Shown: piece after piece, positions 46,395-64,000 of the stretch | Layout of the letters: the number at the start of each line of letters is the position of its first letter | Numbering within the stretch: the first letter of the stretch is position 1 | Source: Trichosphaerium sp. ATCC 40318 | Lineage: Eukaryota; Discosea; Flabellinia; Trichosidae | Reading direction: 5' to 3' | DNA: 64,000 nt | Assembly (NCBI GenBank): GCA_038496445.1 | Contig: JALMLS010000627.1 | Span: 202,972 to 266,971, forward strand | Translations under genes and position numbers: made by a program | The notes under the pieces: model-generated | Databases searched by the model: none | What the model was told of the DNA's origin: nothing | Seen by the model: the letters and a program-made list of their open reading frames with translations, nothing else

Positions 46395-47837
46395 ACCTGC
46401 GTGAAGTATAACACAATACATTGGCACGAGGTTTTTCAGCTAACGGCACAAAAAATACTGTTAGGTAGCGCCCTATACCCAGCAAACATACGCAAAGCAA
46501 CAGTACAGAAACAATTGGCCTTGATGATGAAGATGAGCTGTTTGGATCATCCATCGGAGCCTTAGTACCCCCACTAGAAGGTACAGTTGTATTGTCATTT
46601 ATGACAAGGGGCTTGGGTTGCTGTCAAGCATCGACAGAAGCGCAAGAAAGTTAGACTTTCCAAAAAAAAGCAAAAAGGTTTCTGTACCCGTCTTCATCGC
46701 TAGTGCCCTTTGCATCACATGTTACTCTGTCATTTGAACGTTCTTGCAATTCACACCTCGTATCGTCATTGTAGCAAAATCCTGCTGTACTCTGTGTTGT
46801 GCCAAGAGCACTACATCCGCTGAGGAATGGCTTCTTGCATAGGAATCCGGATAATTTCAATTCTGAGTTTATCTTATCAATACCATTTGTACGTTCCAAC
46901 GATACCAAATCACATCGGAGATTCTCAATCTCACATCGCTCAGTACAAGACTGTCCGACCTTAAAGAAAAAAAGTAAGCAAAAAGCCGTAATGTTTCTAC
47001 ATATCGTACGTCTGTTTGGAACCACCCAGTGTTTGTAGGAAGATTCAGTGGATTCTGTCATTGCAAAGTCGCCATCAATATTTGGCCACCAAAAGTCTCC
47101 AGTATTAGCGTCACCGCTCTTTATTAATGCTCTGAATGTGATTGTCCCTGTGCCCTTTGGTGGGGCGATAAACAAAATAGTTGACCGTAGGGCTTCAGTT
47201 GAGCGCTTGCATGCATCAATGTGTTGGCACAAGTACTGTGATTGTAACTCCAAGGCAACTGGAAAACAGCTAAACACACTTTGTAAGCGATCCGAAAAGA
47301 CAAGAAAAGGTAGCTCAAAAACCGTTCACGCACGTGGGAAATCGTCTGGTAACTTCCATTCACCCACGTGATTATTGTTTTCATCTTCAGCATACCTAAA
47401 GCGCAGTATTAGTCCGTGGTTTAGGCGATAAGGGAAAAGACCAAGACAGGTTTGTAAACGTACATCATTAATCCTCTGTACTTTGACCAGTACTTCAAGG
47501 TTAAAACGGTTATGTCGATGATACTCCCAGGTATGTACTCTTTCTGAGGGTATTTTCTTTACCGGCAAAGACCATATACTTATCAGTACGAACTGTTTTC
47601 GTTGCCCAACTCATAATTGGTTTTGGTGTAGTATCACATCTCAAGCGGTTTGGTACTTGTATTTTCTTGCCTCTGTTTATTGTTTTATTTCTCCAATCTG
47701 TTGGAGGGCAACCCCACATCGTTGAAGTGGCGTCACAAGTGAAAACTGTATCATGACTAGCACTTGAAGCTGAAAGCGAACTCGTAACAAGAAAACTAAA
47801 GCAACCACAACGCAGTAGTATAATACCGCTGACATTG
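46395..47837 (-). CDS. Secreted Reeler-domain protein with Cys-rich region and C-terminal anchor
   Basis: The ATG at 47837 opens a hydrophobic stretch. Next come FTCDATSTMWGCPPTDW and a Reeler-like domain: EYIPGSIIDITVLTLKYWSK, YRGLMMYAEDENNNHVGEW, then APPKGTGTITFRALIKSG. A Cys-rich block follows (CTERCEIENLRCDLV, FLCKKPFLSGCSALG), then a Ser-rich linker (DDPNSSSSSSRP) and a hydrophobic end (VSVLLLCVCLLG) that could be a GPI or membrane anchor. Several joins work with GT-AG introns. Two do not: one inside the Reeler domain near 47205, and one at the signal peptide. One candidate intron is just 23 nt (47540-47562). CACGTG sits 48 nt upstream. Reeler domains occur in extracellular and defence-related proteins. 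Confidence 0.55.
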
Positions 47838-47884
47838 TTATCTAGAGCAAGATTAGAAAGTTCTCTTTGTCAGAAAAAAAAGAT

Positions 47885-47890
47885 CACGTG
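47885..47890 (-). promoter_or_regulatory. CACGTG upstream of the Reeler-protein start
   Basis: The palindrome lies 48 nt upstream of the ATG at 47837. Confidence 0.4.
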
Positions 47891-49191
47891 TCTGTACAAA
47901 ATAGTACTTTTAAGCTAAATCAAGATAAATGTACCTTGTTTTATCCAAAGCGATCAGCGTTGCTGTTTGATGCAGTTTGTTTTGAAAAAAAAGAAAAACA
48001 AAACTAGTACAACAGTGCACATTTGAGCTGAAACGAGAGGGGAAGTTTGCTACACAAAGAAATCGGTATAAACCAATTGATTGGTAACTATACAAAACAA
48101 TTACATACACATAAAAGTTTGGGCCACGATTTGGGTCAAAGTATTATGCTATTGGCTGCGGGACATTAGTTTTCTCGCACAATTTTCTTTACTTGAAATA
48201 GTACTTATTATTAGTCCGGAAGCTAACACAGTACCACTGCGAATATGATACGCATACAAAGTTCTATGTGAGTTCAAGAAAAAATAGAAAAAAATGACAT
48301 TTAACAGAATTATGTGTAGAACCTACCTCGAAAAACGTGGTTGTACTACTTTCGACATCAAAAAGATATTTGCCAGCTCTGAAAAACAGTTTTTGATAAG
48401 TACAAGAATGTGAGACTTGAGGAAAACCTACAAAAGCATGTATTGTTATGTTACTTGATAGATAGCATGAAGACATTGCTGCCTTTTTGTTTGCTTCTAG
48501 CCGCTGTTGTAGCCATTGTCAAAGTAGGTTGATGGCCCATATACTTCACTGACTATCATGTATTCGCTGGCAGTAATCTGTAAACTCAACGGAACTACTT
48601 CGGATTTGACTATTGATACACACGACTCAAGTGCGTTTTTGTTCATCGCCTGTTTGAGCATGTAGTTTGTTTTAGTTACCGCCAATCACCCGTCATTAAC
48701 AGTATAAGGCATTAAAGTGTTTAGGCTATGAGTAATGATGGATTGTCTTGTCGATAACAGCTCCTACTTTTCTTCAAATTATACAAAGAAACCAAAACCT
48801 CCACGTTTGTACGAGCATTTGTAAATTCGACACTAAGTCAAAACAAAACGTCTCTTTAAAATTAGAAACACAGTTTTTGAAGACTAAGAACATTCCAATG
48901 CAATTTCCACCAGAAAAGTACAGTTGATGGTATGTGCTAGTTCAGCTGCTCTTGTGTTATAACGTTACAGTAGCGTCGCTACTGAAAAGTCTACTTCTCG
49001 AAAAATCTCCGCAATACGTTTTTCGTCATTCCCGGTTTGGGTGTTGCACAAAAGTACTTTGCGTTTCAATAGAGTATTGGCGGTAGTTCATAGTACTGTT
49101 GTAGTATAGTTTTGTACTGGTTGGTGTTCAAGCAAAAGAGGAAAAAGTCAAGTTTGGTTATTTCCGGATAAACAGTATACTAACACCAAGT
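47891..49191. other. Intergenic region with unassigned coding-like fragments
   Basis: Minus-strand fragments near 48264-48685 (for example MATTAARSKQKGSNVFML at about 48520) look partly coding, and a GTAACA...TTTGTAG gap follows one of them. I could not build a complete gene. No RNA gene is seen. Confidence 0.3.
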
Positions 49192-50466
49192 ATGAAGCTA
49201 TTCCTTGTTTTTCTTGCCACACTAGCCTTCTGTATTGCACAAAACCCAGAGGGTTGCCAACAATGCAAGAGTGTACGTACTAGTGCTTTGTCTGCTTGAA
49301 ATTCTTCTTATCTTACTCTCTGATAGCTTGTTGCTGAAGCCGAACAGTTAATGGAGCGTAACCACGATAAAACAGTGATGATTGGTTATATCAAATTCGT
49401 ATGCGACTTTGTAACTAAGGGATCGCTCAACAAGAAAGTACGTCGATAAAACTATCGGAAACCAGTTTTAGCGTTCGAATCTCATTGTATTCTAGTGCGC
49501 TGAGCTTGCAAACACTCTCTATGACAATAAAACTGCCCCAGAAAACTTTTGCGTACTATTTGAAGTATGTCCGGCACCAAAGGTACTCAAAAGACGCAAT
49601 TACTTGTTTTGTCAAGATTTTTTCCTAACTTTTCGTTCTCTTTAAAGGTAGAAGAAGAGCCTGTTGGCGGAATTGTTCAATGCCAACTTTGCGAAACAGC
49701 TGTACACGCACTTGACGGATATTTGGCCAAAAACGCTAGCGTTGAAAAGATTCATGATGCGCTTACTAAACTATGTGATGCCCTTGGTGGTGCAGCTTCA
49801 GTTTTCGTGCGTCTTTTTCAAGGATTTCAAGCGGGAAAAGAAGAAAGTTGTTTTTTTGTCCTTGTTTTTGAGTCTTTTGCGTTCCTGTTCATTTTTTTAA
49901 CATACCGATGTAGTGTGATACTTTTAATACCGTAGAAAATATCAAGAAGGTTGTAGGACAACTTGAGAAGAAGTACAGTGCTAAAAAAATCTGCACAATG
50001 GCAGTACGTGACACTCGCTACTCCTTCATTTTGATAAAATAATGGCATTTTGTTCAACCTTATATACTCATTTACTGTAGCACTTGTGTGATGCTTCAGC
50101 TCTTTTGGCCGTCACTCCAACATACACTACATCCCAAGGTTGCTCTTTCTGCAAAGTCGCCTATTCTTCCGTTGAAAAGTGGGTAGCATCTAACTCTACT
50201 GTTGAATTTATTCATGAAAAACTTGATGAAGTATGTGATTCACTTCCAGCTTCTTTCCATAAAATTTGCAAATCTGTTACTACAACTGAGTACATTTCCG
50301 AACTAATCAAGTACGTAAAGCCCAAAACAAAAGCTATATGCTCGTGTGAGACATTTTTGTTCCGTTTTTGTTCTTTAATTTCCGTCTTGGCTAACACGCT
50401 TTTGTTAGAAGTGTTGAAGCCTATCACACACCAGAGGAAGCATGTGAAAGCATTGAATTGTGTTAA
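49192..50466 (+). CDS. Secreted saposin-like protein with multiple SapB domains
   Basis: The signal peptide is MKLFLVFLATLAFCIAQ. Three SapB-type modules follow, each with the CxxC start and paired later cysteines: GCQQCKSLVAEAEQLM...CDFV...CAELAN, then VQCQLCETAVHALDGYL...KLCDAL, then GCSFCKVAYSSVEKWV...VCDSL. It ends EEACESIELC. At least seven exons join in phase, mostly with GTACGT-like donors. Saposin-like proteins bind or permeabilise lipid membranes; in phagotrophic protists they act in lysosomes as activators or as amoebapore-like antibacterial proteins. Which applies here is inferred. No propeptide cleavage sites are obvious, although short charged linkers (KVEEEPVGG) separate the modules. 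Confidence 0.85.
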
Positions 50467-50739
50467 GATACTACCAAAATAAAAGCAAAACCGAGTTCCA
50501 GCTATTGCACCTATAGTTTTTGTATGCAACAGTGTTACCTCTACTTTTCTTTTCTGCTACTTTTAACTGTATCCGTCACGGACTGTTGTTCTCTAGGCCA
50601 TGAAAGCAGCTAAAATATCAAGTGAAGCAATCAACATCTAATTAAGTGATATTAAATAACTCTTTTTGACATGTTAGAAAAAACTATTTATTCGCTTCTG
50701 ATAAGTAGTTTATTACAGAAGTTGTAAAATACATCCAAG

Positions 50740-52305
50740 CTATATAAGTACCTGTACACCAGATAGTGACTTTACAGCTTCATTTGTTAAAGAGTTGCAA
50801 TAGCTCAATCTTATTTTTCTTGTTCCCACATTGTTAAAAGCCTTTAAAGCTTCATCTGTAACATTTGTACCAGTTAAATCAACATGATATACACCCGCCA
50901 ATGACTTGATACCCTCATCTGTTATTGATCTACAAAATTGTAAACAGATGTGGTTTACTCCTACCAACGCCTTTAAACCTTCATCTGTTACGTTTGTATT
51001 TGATAAATCTATCTCATGTACACCCACCAATGCTGCAATACCCTCACTTGTTATTGACATACACATTTTTAAATAAATAGTGTGTACTCCAGACAATGCC
51101 TTTAAGCCTTCATCTGTAACATTTGTACGTGCTAAATCAATGTGATGCACACCAGCCAATGCCTTTAAACCTTCATCCGTTACATTTGTATTTGATAAAT
51201 TGATCTCATGCACACCTGCCAACGCCTTAATACCTTCATCTGTAATTGATCTACAATGACACAGCGTAATGTCATGAACACCCGCTAGCTTCTTCAAACC
51301 CTCATCAGTTACATCAGTATGTTTTAAAGCTATTGTATGTACTCCAGCCAGTGCCTTGATACCCTCATCAGTTACCATGGTATTGCTCAAATCAATCGTA
51401 TGAATGCCAGCCAACAACTTGATACCCTCATTTGTTATCAAGTCACAACCGCTCAAGCAAATAGCATGTGCGCTGTCTGCCAATGACTTTAAACTATCAT
51501 CAGTCACTTGAGTGCCATCTAAAACGATTGTATGTACACCAGATAAAGCCTTGATGCCTTCATCAGTTATCAATGAATTCTCCAAGGAGATACAATGCAC
51601 TCCTGCCAAAGCCTTAAAACCGTTATTTGTTATATTGGTTTGTTGTAAACTTATTGTGTGTACACCTGCCAGTTCAGCGACACCTTTATCGGTTATTGAT
51701 GAACAATAATCCAAGTTGATAGTATGTACTCCTGCTAGTGACTTTATACCTTCATCAGTCACAGATGTCTCTTCTAGATCTATTTCATGTACACCTGCCA
51801 ATGCCTTGATACCTTCATCTGTAATTAACTTGCAGAACCACAAACTGATAGTATGTACGCCTGATAGCGCTTTCAGACCTTCATCAGTAACATTTGTATA
51901 ATCTAAGATAATTGTGTGTACACCAGACAAAGCTTTGATGCCATCATCTGTTATCAATTTGAATTGATTCAAGTAGATAGTGTGTACACCTGCAAGAAGG
52001 CTCAAGTGACTATCAGTAAGCTTTTTTCTAAGAACATCCAAGTAAATAGGAGTATTCTGAAGCAAAACGCTACCAGACAGCTTTCCCAACTCGTTTTCGC
52101 TTGAGACTTCAATTTTATCGTAGCCTACGTGGTTTTGAACTATCTCAAGCATAAAATGGCATGTTTGTGCTGAACGGTGCTTAAACGTCCCATATTTAAG
52201 AATTTGTACTATAATTTCGACTGGCAGCGCAAAGAGGTCAAACAAGTAACCATCGGGACTATATTTCGTTTGCTGTATACTTGTATTGCTAAATTCATGT
52301 TCCAT
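50740..52305 (-). CDS. F-box/leucine-rich repeat protein, 521 aa
   Basis: The largest of the LRR family here, in one uninterrupted exon. The N-terminal 100 residues include an F-box-like stretch (LFALPVEIIVQILKYGTF, then SAQTCHFMLEIVQNHVGY). After it I count 19 LRR units of 21-22 residues. T-type (SNTNVTDEGLKALAGVHHI) and Cys-type (CHCRSITDEGIKALAGVHEI) units alternate irregularly. Several units are nearly identical, for example three with SNTNVTDEGLKAL, which points to recent internal duplication. The expected role is target recognition for an SCF-type ubiquitin ligase; no substrate can be inferred. A plus-strand relic of the same family lies 300 bp away at 52595. Confidence 0.88.
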   Translation of the reverse strand: MEHEFSNTSIQQTKYSPDGYLFDLFALPVEIIVQILKYGTFKHRSAQTCHFMLEIVQNHVGYDKIEVSSENELGKLSGSVLLQNTPIYLDVLRKKLTDSHLSLLAGVHTIYLNQFKLITDDGIKALSGVHTIILDYTNVTDEGLKALSGVHTISLWFCKLITDEGIKALAGVHEIDLEETSVTDEGIKSLAGVHTINLDYCSSITDKGVAELAGVHTISLQQTNITNNGFKALAGVHCISLENSLITDEGIKALSGVHTIVLDGTQVTDDSLKSLADSAHAICLSGCDLITNEGIKLLAGIHTIDLSNTMVTDEGIKALAGVHTIALKHTDVTDEGLKKLAGVHDITLCHCRSITDEGIKALAGVHEINLSNTNVTDEGLKALAGVHHIDLARTNVTDEGLKALSGVHTIYLKMCMSITSEGIAALVGVHEIDLSNTNVTDEGLKALVGVNHICLQFCRSITDEGIKSLAGVYHVDLTGTNVTDEALKAFNNVGTRKIRLSYCNSLTNEAVKSLSGVQVLI

Positions 52306-52594
52306 ACTGCGCGACAGTAGAACACAGTTTGGGATTGCTTGTGTGATTTGATGGACTGAAGAAACTAATGACTTTTTTTACCTGCTCTTGTATTTTTCAT
52401 ATTAATACGCTTAAGAGAAACTGCAACAATACGCAAATGACTTTAAAACATAAGAGATGTAATGACAAAACGTTTCTAACGTATTTGCAAACAGCTCTAT
52501 ACCTCCAAGGAACGTTTTCTATTAACGTTGTTGGTGTTATTGTGAGTGAGTATAGTCAAAGTACTGCGTGGAGTCCATACAATTAATCTTCATA

Positions 52595-52790
52595 GGACTA
52601 TAGCAGATGAAGGCATCAAACCATTGGCTGTGGTGGACATACCATTGATCTTGGTTGCACTCACGTGACAGACAAACGTATCAAAGCATTGGCTGGAGTT
52701 CATACTTGTTTACTTGAAGACACTCAAGTGACAAATACAGGCATAAGTTTTCTATCTGATGCTCATACGGTCTATTACAGGGTTTACAAA
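52595..52790 (+). pseudogene. LRR gene relic on the opposite strand
   Basis: Two LRR frames are visible. One reads IADEGIKPLA; after a one-base shift the next reads HTIDLGCTHVTDKRIKALAGVHT, then LEDTQVTNTGISFLSDAHTV. It matches the family at 50740-52305 but runs the other way and has no start, F-box or intact frame. It is the scar of an inverted duplication or a deleted neighbour. Confidence 0.7.
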
Positions 52791-52952
52791 TTACTGCAGT
52801 GATGGAATATCTTGTATGGTAGCAAAAGTATTGCTATTACAATGTAACTCAAAACGCTTGTAAGTTCTATAAATAACCTACAAAAACAAAGAACAAGATG
52901 TATAACAAAACTTGTAGTTAAATAAGGTATGAAATGTAGTGCAGTGTTTACT

Positions 52953-55126
52953 TTAGCAATGAGTGAATATAGGTAATATGTTTGGTACTGATTCACTTGG
53001 TACACAAAGTGGAATCTCTTCACCTGTTATTTTTGGAAACTTTAAGCTCCATTCTCTAGTCACAACGTCCTTGAACCTTTGAAGTTTACCATCTCTTTCC
53101 AAATATTTTTCTACAACATCTTGTACTCCACCAAGCTTTAGGAGAAAAAAGTAAGAACAAAAGTTGTTTTTTCGTTAAAAAAAGACTAACCATAGCGATA
53201 ACAGTTGTCATTTTTGAGTCCCATGTGACAAGAGGAGCAATTTTTGTTCCGTCACCAGATACACTACAAGTAGAGCCATAATGGCCTTGCATCTTACTAC
53301 CTTTAATCATAGACAAATACCATGAAGCACCAATAGACTTGTTTGCGAGAATAGTTGGAAACGAAGCATACGGAGTGAACACCTATAGGCACGTGTTATA
53401 ACTCAGGAGCAGCGCATTTGTACCTCTTTATCTGATGAGGGTTGGAAGGCAATTTCTGGGATTCCGTTATCACTGAGGTAGTCACCTAATTGCATGGTAC
53501 GTTTGGTGTTTCCATCACTGACATCAGTAACCTTCATTTCATGTTAAGTTATAGCTATGAAATGCTTGTTGTACAGAGGCTTTAAGTCCAGGTAATCCCT
53601 TTAAACATGAATTCTGCGTTCTCGCACGTTCCCCGTTCATGAATATTCTCTTATTAATACCAACAGAGAAGTAAGGAAGCTCCTAGTAGGTGTGATAAAT
53701 AAGAAGAAATAATTTTAGCTACCATGTATTTCCATTGCTCGTGAGAAGAAAACCACCATCCTTTTTGTACCGTTATATTCCCCTTTGGTGTTTGATAATC
53801 AACAGAAACTAAAAGTGGGCGTTTAACTATCCATAATAACTCACGTTCTGATTCATTCTTCCAAGGAGAAAACAGATCCATAAAAAAAGTGAACATCTCA
53901 CCCTATTCTTGTTTAAGCCAACAACAAACACCTATGATGCACCTCATACGGATCATCAAGGTCCTATAAAACATAGTGAGCACGTTAACTTGATAGTGTT
54001 CCAATTACCTTTAAATTACTCTCAGCTTGTTGGGTGGAACCTACTTGAGCAACAGATGCAACGTGTCCATCACCTTTGTAGAACAAAGGCTTTGCTGTCT
54101 TGAAACTGATATTAAATACAGAAAGTTCCGAGAACTCCAAAATGATACCTGCGCCATGTAATCAAAATACTTCTTATAGGCTGCGCCTAAGTTCTTATAT
54201 TCTCCGTTTTCCGAATCTTGAAGGACATTGTACAGCGCATACATGCCCCATATCATCTCACCATTGTCCAGCGCTGGTACACTGCAATATCAACGATCAG
54301 CTAACATGTTGAGTTGTACACTATACCGATCTGTCCATCCTTGTAGTAGCCCTATTTTTGTTCCATTGTGCTTGAACCATGGTAGGTACCCTCTATTGCT
54401 AGTAAGCACCAAAGGATACAATGAATGCTTCAACTTGAAAAGCGTAACTGGAATTTAGGGAACATTGTATTAAACTCATTCAATGTCTTTATTTTTAACG
54501 TCAGCATGCTAAAGCATGCTTTTTCAGCACCACTAGGATCAGTCCCAGCAACAACAACCTGCACAAATACATGAATGCCAAAGAAAACAACATGAAAGAC
54601 AAACTAATACCTTTGCAAGGTCGTCTCCAAGGAATACACGTGTGCAAATCATTAAAGGAATAGCTTCTTTAGAAGCTGCAGAAAAATCATGCAAAGGAGG
54701 AGCTAACAATCCAGTAGTTTCATCCAGAGCATGCCCATCGTATCTACAACGCAATTACCGACATGAACGATTTGCTCATCGAGTGTACGTCATTCCGTTG
54801 AGCGGATTGATGGCTGCTTTCCAAAAATTATGCTCCCATGTGAACACTTCGCCAAGAAACCTAGTTTCAGAAAAAAATGTTTACATATAATCACGTGCGT
54901 GAATATTACAAAAAAACCTGTTGAGTGTCGCTTCGTTCTCTATGAGTTCTTTGGCGCTGTAGTTTTGAGCGAATTGGCACGCTAGTATAGGCTTTTAGTT
55001 TAATAAAGGAAACTACTACGAAATCATGCCTTTGCTGGATACCACGCAGTCCACGTGCAGTACTACAATGAACAAAACCGCCAACGCAAAAGACGTTATG
55101 TTGATTCCAAAAGAGATACTGACCAT
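52953..55126 (-). CDS. Secreted glycoside hydrolase candidate, (alpha/alpha)6-barrel type
   Basis: The signal peptide MVSISFGINITSFALAVLF is followed, after a GTATCC...AAAAG intron, by ACQFAQNYSAKELIENEATL, FTWEHNFWKAAINPLNG, then TYDGHALDETTGLLAPPLHD, SAASKEAIPLMI, and DNGEMIWGMYALYNVLQD. The C-terminal half has VFTPYASFPTILANKSIGA, HYGSTCSVSGDG and GEEIPLCVPSESVP. The order of these aromatic, acidic segments recalls GH144/GH162 and glycoamylase-like (alpha/alpha)6 enzymes that cut beta-1,2-glucan, but I cannot fix the family from memory. Acidic residues in ALDETTG and DNGEM are candidates for catalysis. About nine introns are present. It would act outside the cell or in a food vacuole. Confidence 0.6.
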
Positions 55127-55413
55127 GAATAAAATCGCTCCTAGAGATATGGATACGTATTACAACAGCCGGCTGACTTGACAAGCTTGGACTAAGCTTG
55201 ACTTCAAGGTTTTACTCTTTCGTTTGCCAAAGATTCGCCTGATACTACCTCAAAAAGGCTGTTGTACGTTCTTGTTCGATACGAAATAATTCTATTTTGG
55301 AACGCCAAGAACGTGTTGTTTATTTTACATTGTAGCAAGGTTACATGAGGTAAAAAAAAAAAAAGAAAAGACAAAAGAAATTTACTTCATCTCTTTTGAT
55401 TTTTTTTTTCTTT

Positions 55414-62764
<7,351 letters not shown>

Positions 62765-64000
62765 GGTCTTCGTAGCGTTAGAACAAGAATTGGTATGAAA
62801 CGGCGATTTTTGGTCGCAGTTAAGAGATCAAGTGTACCTGCTGCTTGTAGTATAATTTGACACTAACAATACACCTAGCTACAGTCCAAACCTTCCCTCA
62901 AATCTAACAAGTCGCTTAAATCAGTTCTGGAAAGAAGTTAAGTCTCGGTAAAACTTTGAAGGGCTTTGAAGGGCTAATCCCCTTTCGGTCAAAATCCGTT
63001 GTGAAAAGAGATGCAAAAGTACGTCTGCTGTTTTAGAATTCAAGCCAAGAAACGCAGCCCAACAAAAGCTTGCGTGGTACCTCAAATAATGGTACGATTG
63101 CGGGGCGTTTAGAGATCGAACTGGCGCAGTTCAACTTCTCAAAAAACAACCCAAACACAATCTCTTGGCTGAATTTATAAATTTGCGACGCTCAACAACA
63201 AAAAAAAGTACAGTTTAGACTTTGAGGGTGTTTTTATCTTCTCGTAAGCTAATGAGGTATTTACCCTAACGTATTCTCGATGGCCCTGCTACGTGTGACG
63301 AGTGGCCGAGGTCGTAGGGGAAAAGTATTCTACTTGTCGAAGAAAATTCGGAACTTTTCTTTCTCCCTTGCTATAGACTCATCTCCATTTGCTCTGAAAA
63401 CGCGTTTAATCGTTGTTTTGCGGTTGTGTTATTGTGCAGTGAATCAAATAAGTTATCAACATTTCGTTCAGTTCGTGGGTATTACTCCGCGAAGTGATAG
63501 CGCGTAAGCTAGCGTGAAGTTGTTTTGTTGAATTTTCTGCTGTTGATGGATTTTTTTCCTTGTGCGTTTATGAGTGCAGGAGTTTCAGGCGATGTCTGAT
63601 AAAGTGTTCGTTTCCATTCAAATAAACGTCTTTCGAAACGGTTCCTTTGCTTTCAGGTATTTTGTGTACTATTAGATTGAAGTACCAGCACGCGACACTA
63701 GCGGCGTTGTGGGTTGTAAGCTTTTGTGGTTTAAATTTCAGTTTTGACGTCTTTAGGAAAATACTTTTGCTTTTGCCATACTCCTCGGTTCCTGTCCGCA
63801 TTTGGAGTTGCCGCATTTATGAGCAATCGCACTCACCGCAGAATTTAAGTATAATTTTCGAGAGTAAAAAGTAACGTCCATAAAAAGCTACAACACGTGT
63901 TTTTCAACAAGTTGATAAGGTCTTGTTGTGTTGGTTTGGGAACTATCTTGATTCGCCAATACGACCGTTAATAGTACCTTTCCTTAAGATTGTTTGAGTT
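62765..64000. other. Region upstream of RPB1, mostly without supported genes
   Basis: It includes the RPB1 promoter region. A reverse frame at 63568-63816 (MRQLQMRTGTEEYGKSKS...) has CACGTG 79 nt upstream at about 63895 and could be a small gene, but I see no family or splice support. A forward frame at 63280-63507 is probably chance. Confidence 0.3.

Noticed and set aside
46651-47277. 208-codon continuous frame as a single-exon gene
   Set aside because: It reads through a GT-AG intron and starts in mid-Reeler domain; the spliced model gives better domain continuity.

Overview
The window is nuclear DNA from an intron-rich, AT-rich unicellular eukaryote. The evidence is GT-AG introns mostly 40-60 nt long with branch-like TACTAAC/CTAAC motifs, AATAAA signals, a full RNA polymerase II largest subunit with a heptad tail, a TRA2-type splicing factor, a class IV histone deacetylase, GPI-type C-terminal signals and saposin and Reeler domains. 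All three stop codons are used. I cannot name the species; a free-living amoeboid or flagellate protist fits best. Most real genes are broken into short exons, so gene models here were spliced by eye. Exon edges are reliable where a known family guides them and provisional elsewhere.

Layout. 1-10.5 kb: two tandem copies of a secreted, GPI-anchored repeat protein (1-1837, cut by the window edge, and 6688-10443). They enclose an F-box/LRR pseudogene, a small orphan gene and an intact F-box/LRR gene. 10.9-12.6 kb: a 5'-truncated non-LTR retrotransposon carrying RNase H. 12.6-25.9 kb: an orphan, a 2-oxoglutarate/Fe(II) oxygenase, a SAM methyltransferase, a phospholipid-methyltransferase-like enzyme, a small membrane protein, HDAC11, an alpha/beta hydrolase, GDP-mannose pyrophosphorylase and a basic orphan. 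26-33 kb: TRA2-like SR protein, GAPDH and an ADP-ribosylglycohydrolase. 33.7-39.5 kb: several small spliced orphans and an aldo-keto reductase. 39.8-48 kb: a short LRR gene, PPCS (coenzyme A synthesis), a frameshifted MORN/YwqK-like gene and two secreted Cys-rich genes, one with a Reeler domain. 49-55 kb: a saposin-like protein, the largest LRR gene and a secreted (alpha/alpha)-type glycosidase candidate. 55.4-62.8 kb: RPB1.

The genes are not organised into pathways; housekeeping genes are interleaved with fast-evolving accessory families (VHTI-type LRR, MORN-like, secreted surface proteins). Signals that recur across unrelated genes are the palindrome CACGTG, often 15-70 nt upstream of start codons, and a 5' splice site reading GTACGT rather than GTAAGT. 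Several accessory genes carry single-base frameshifts, which may be real decay or assembly errors.
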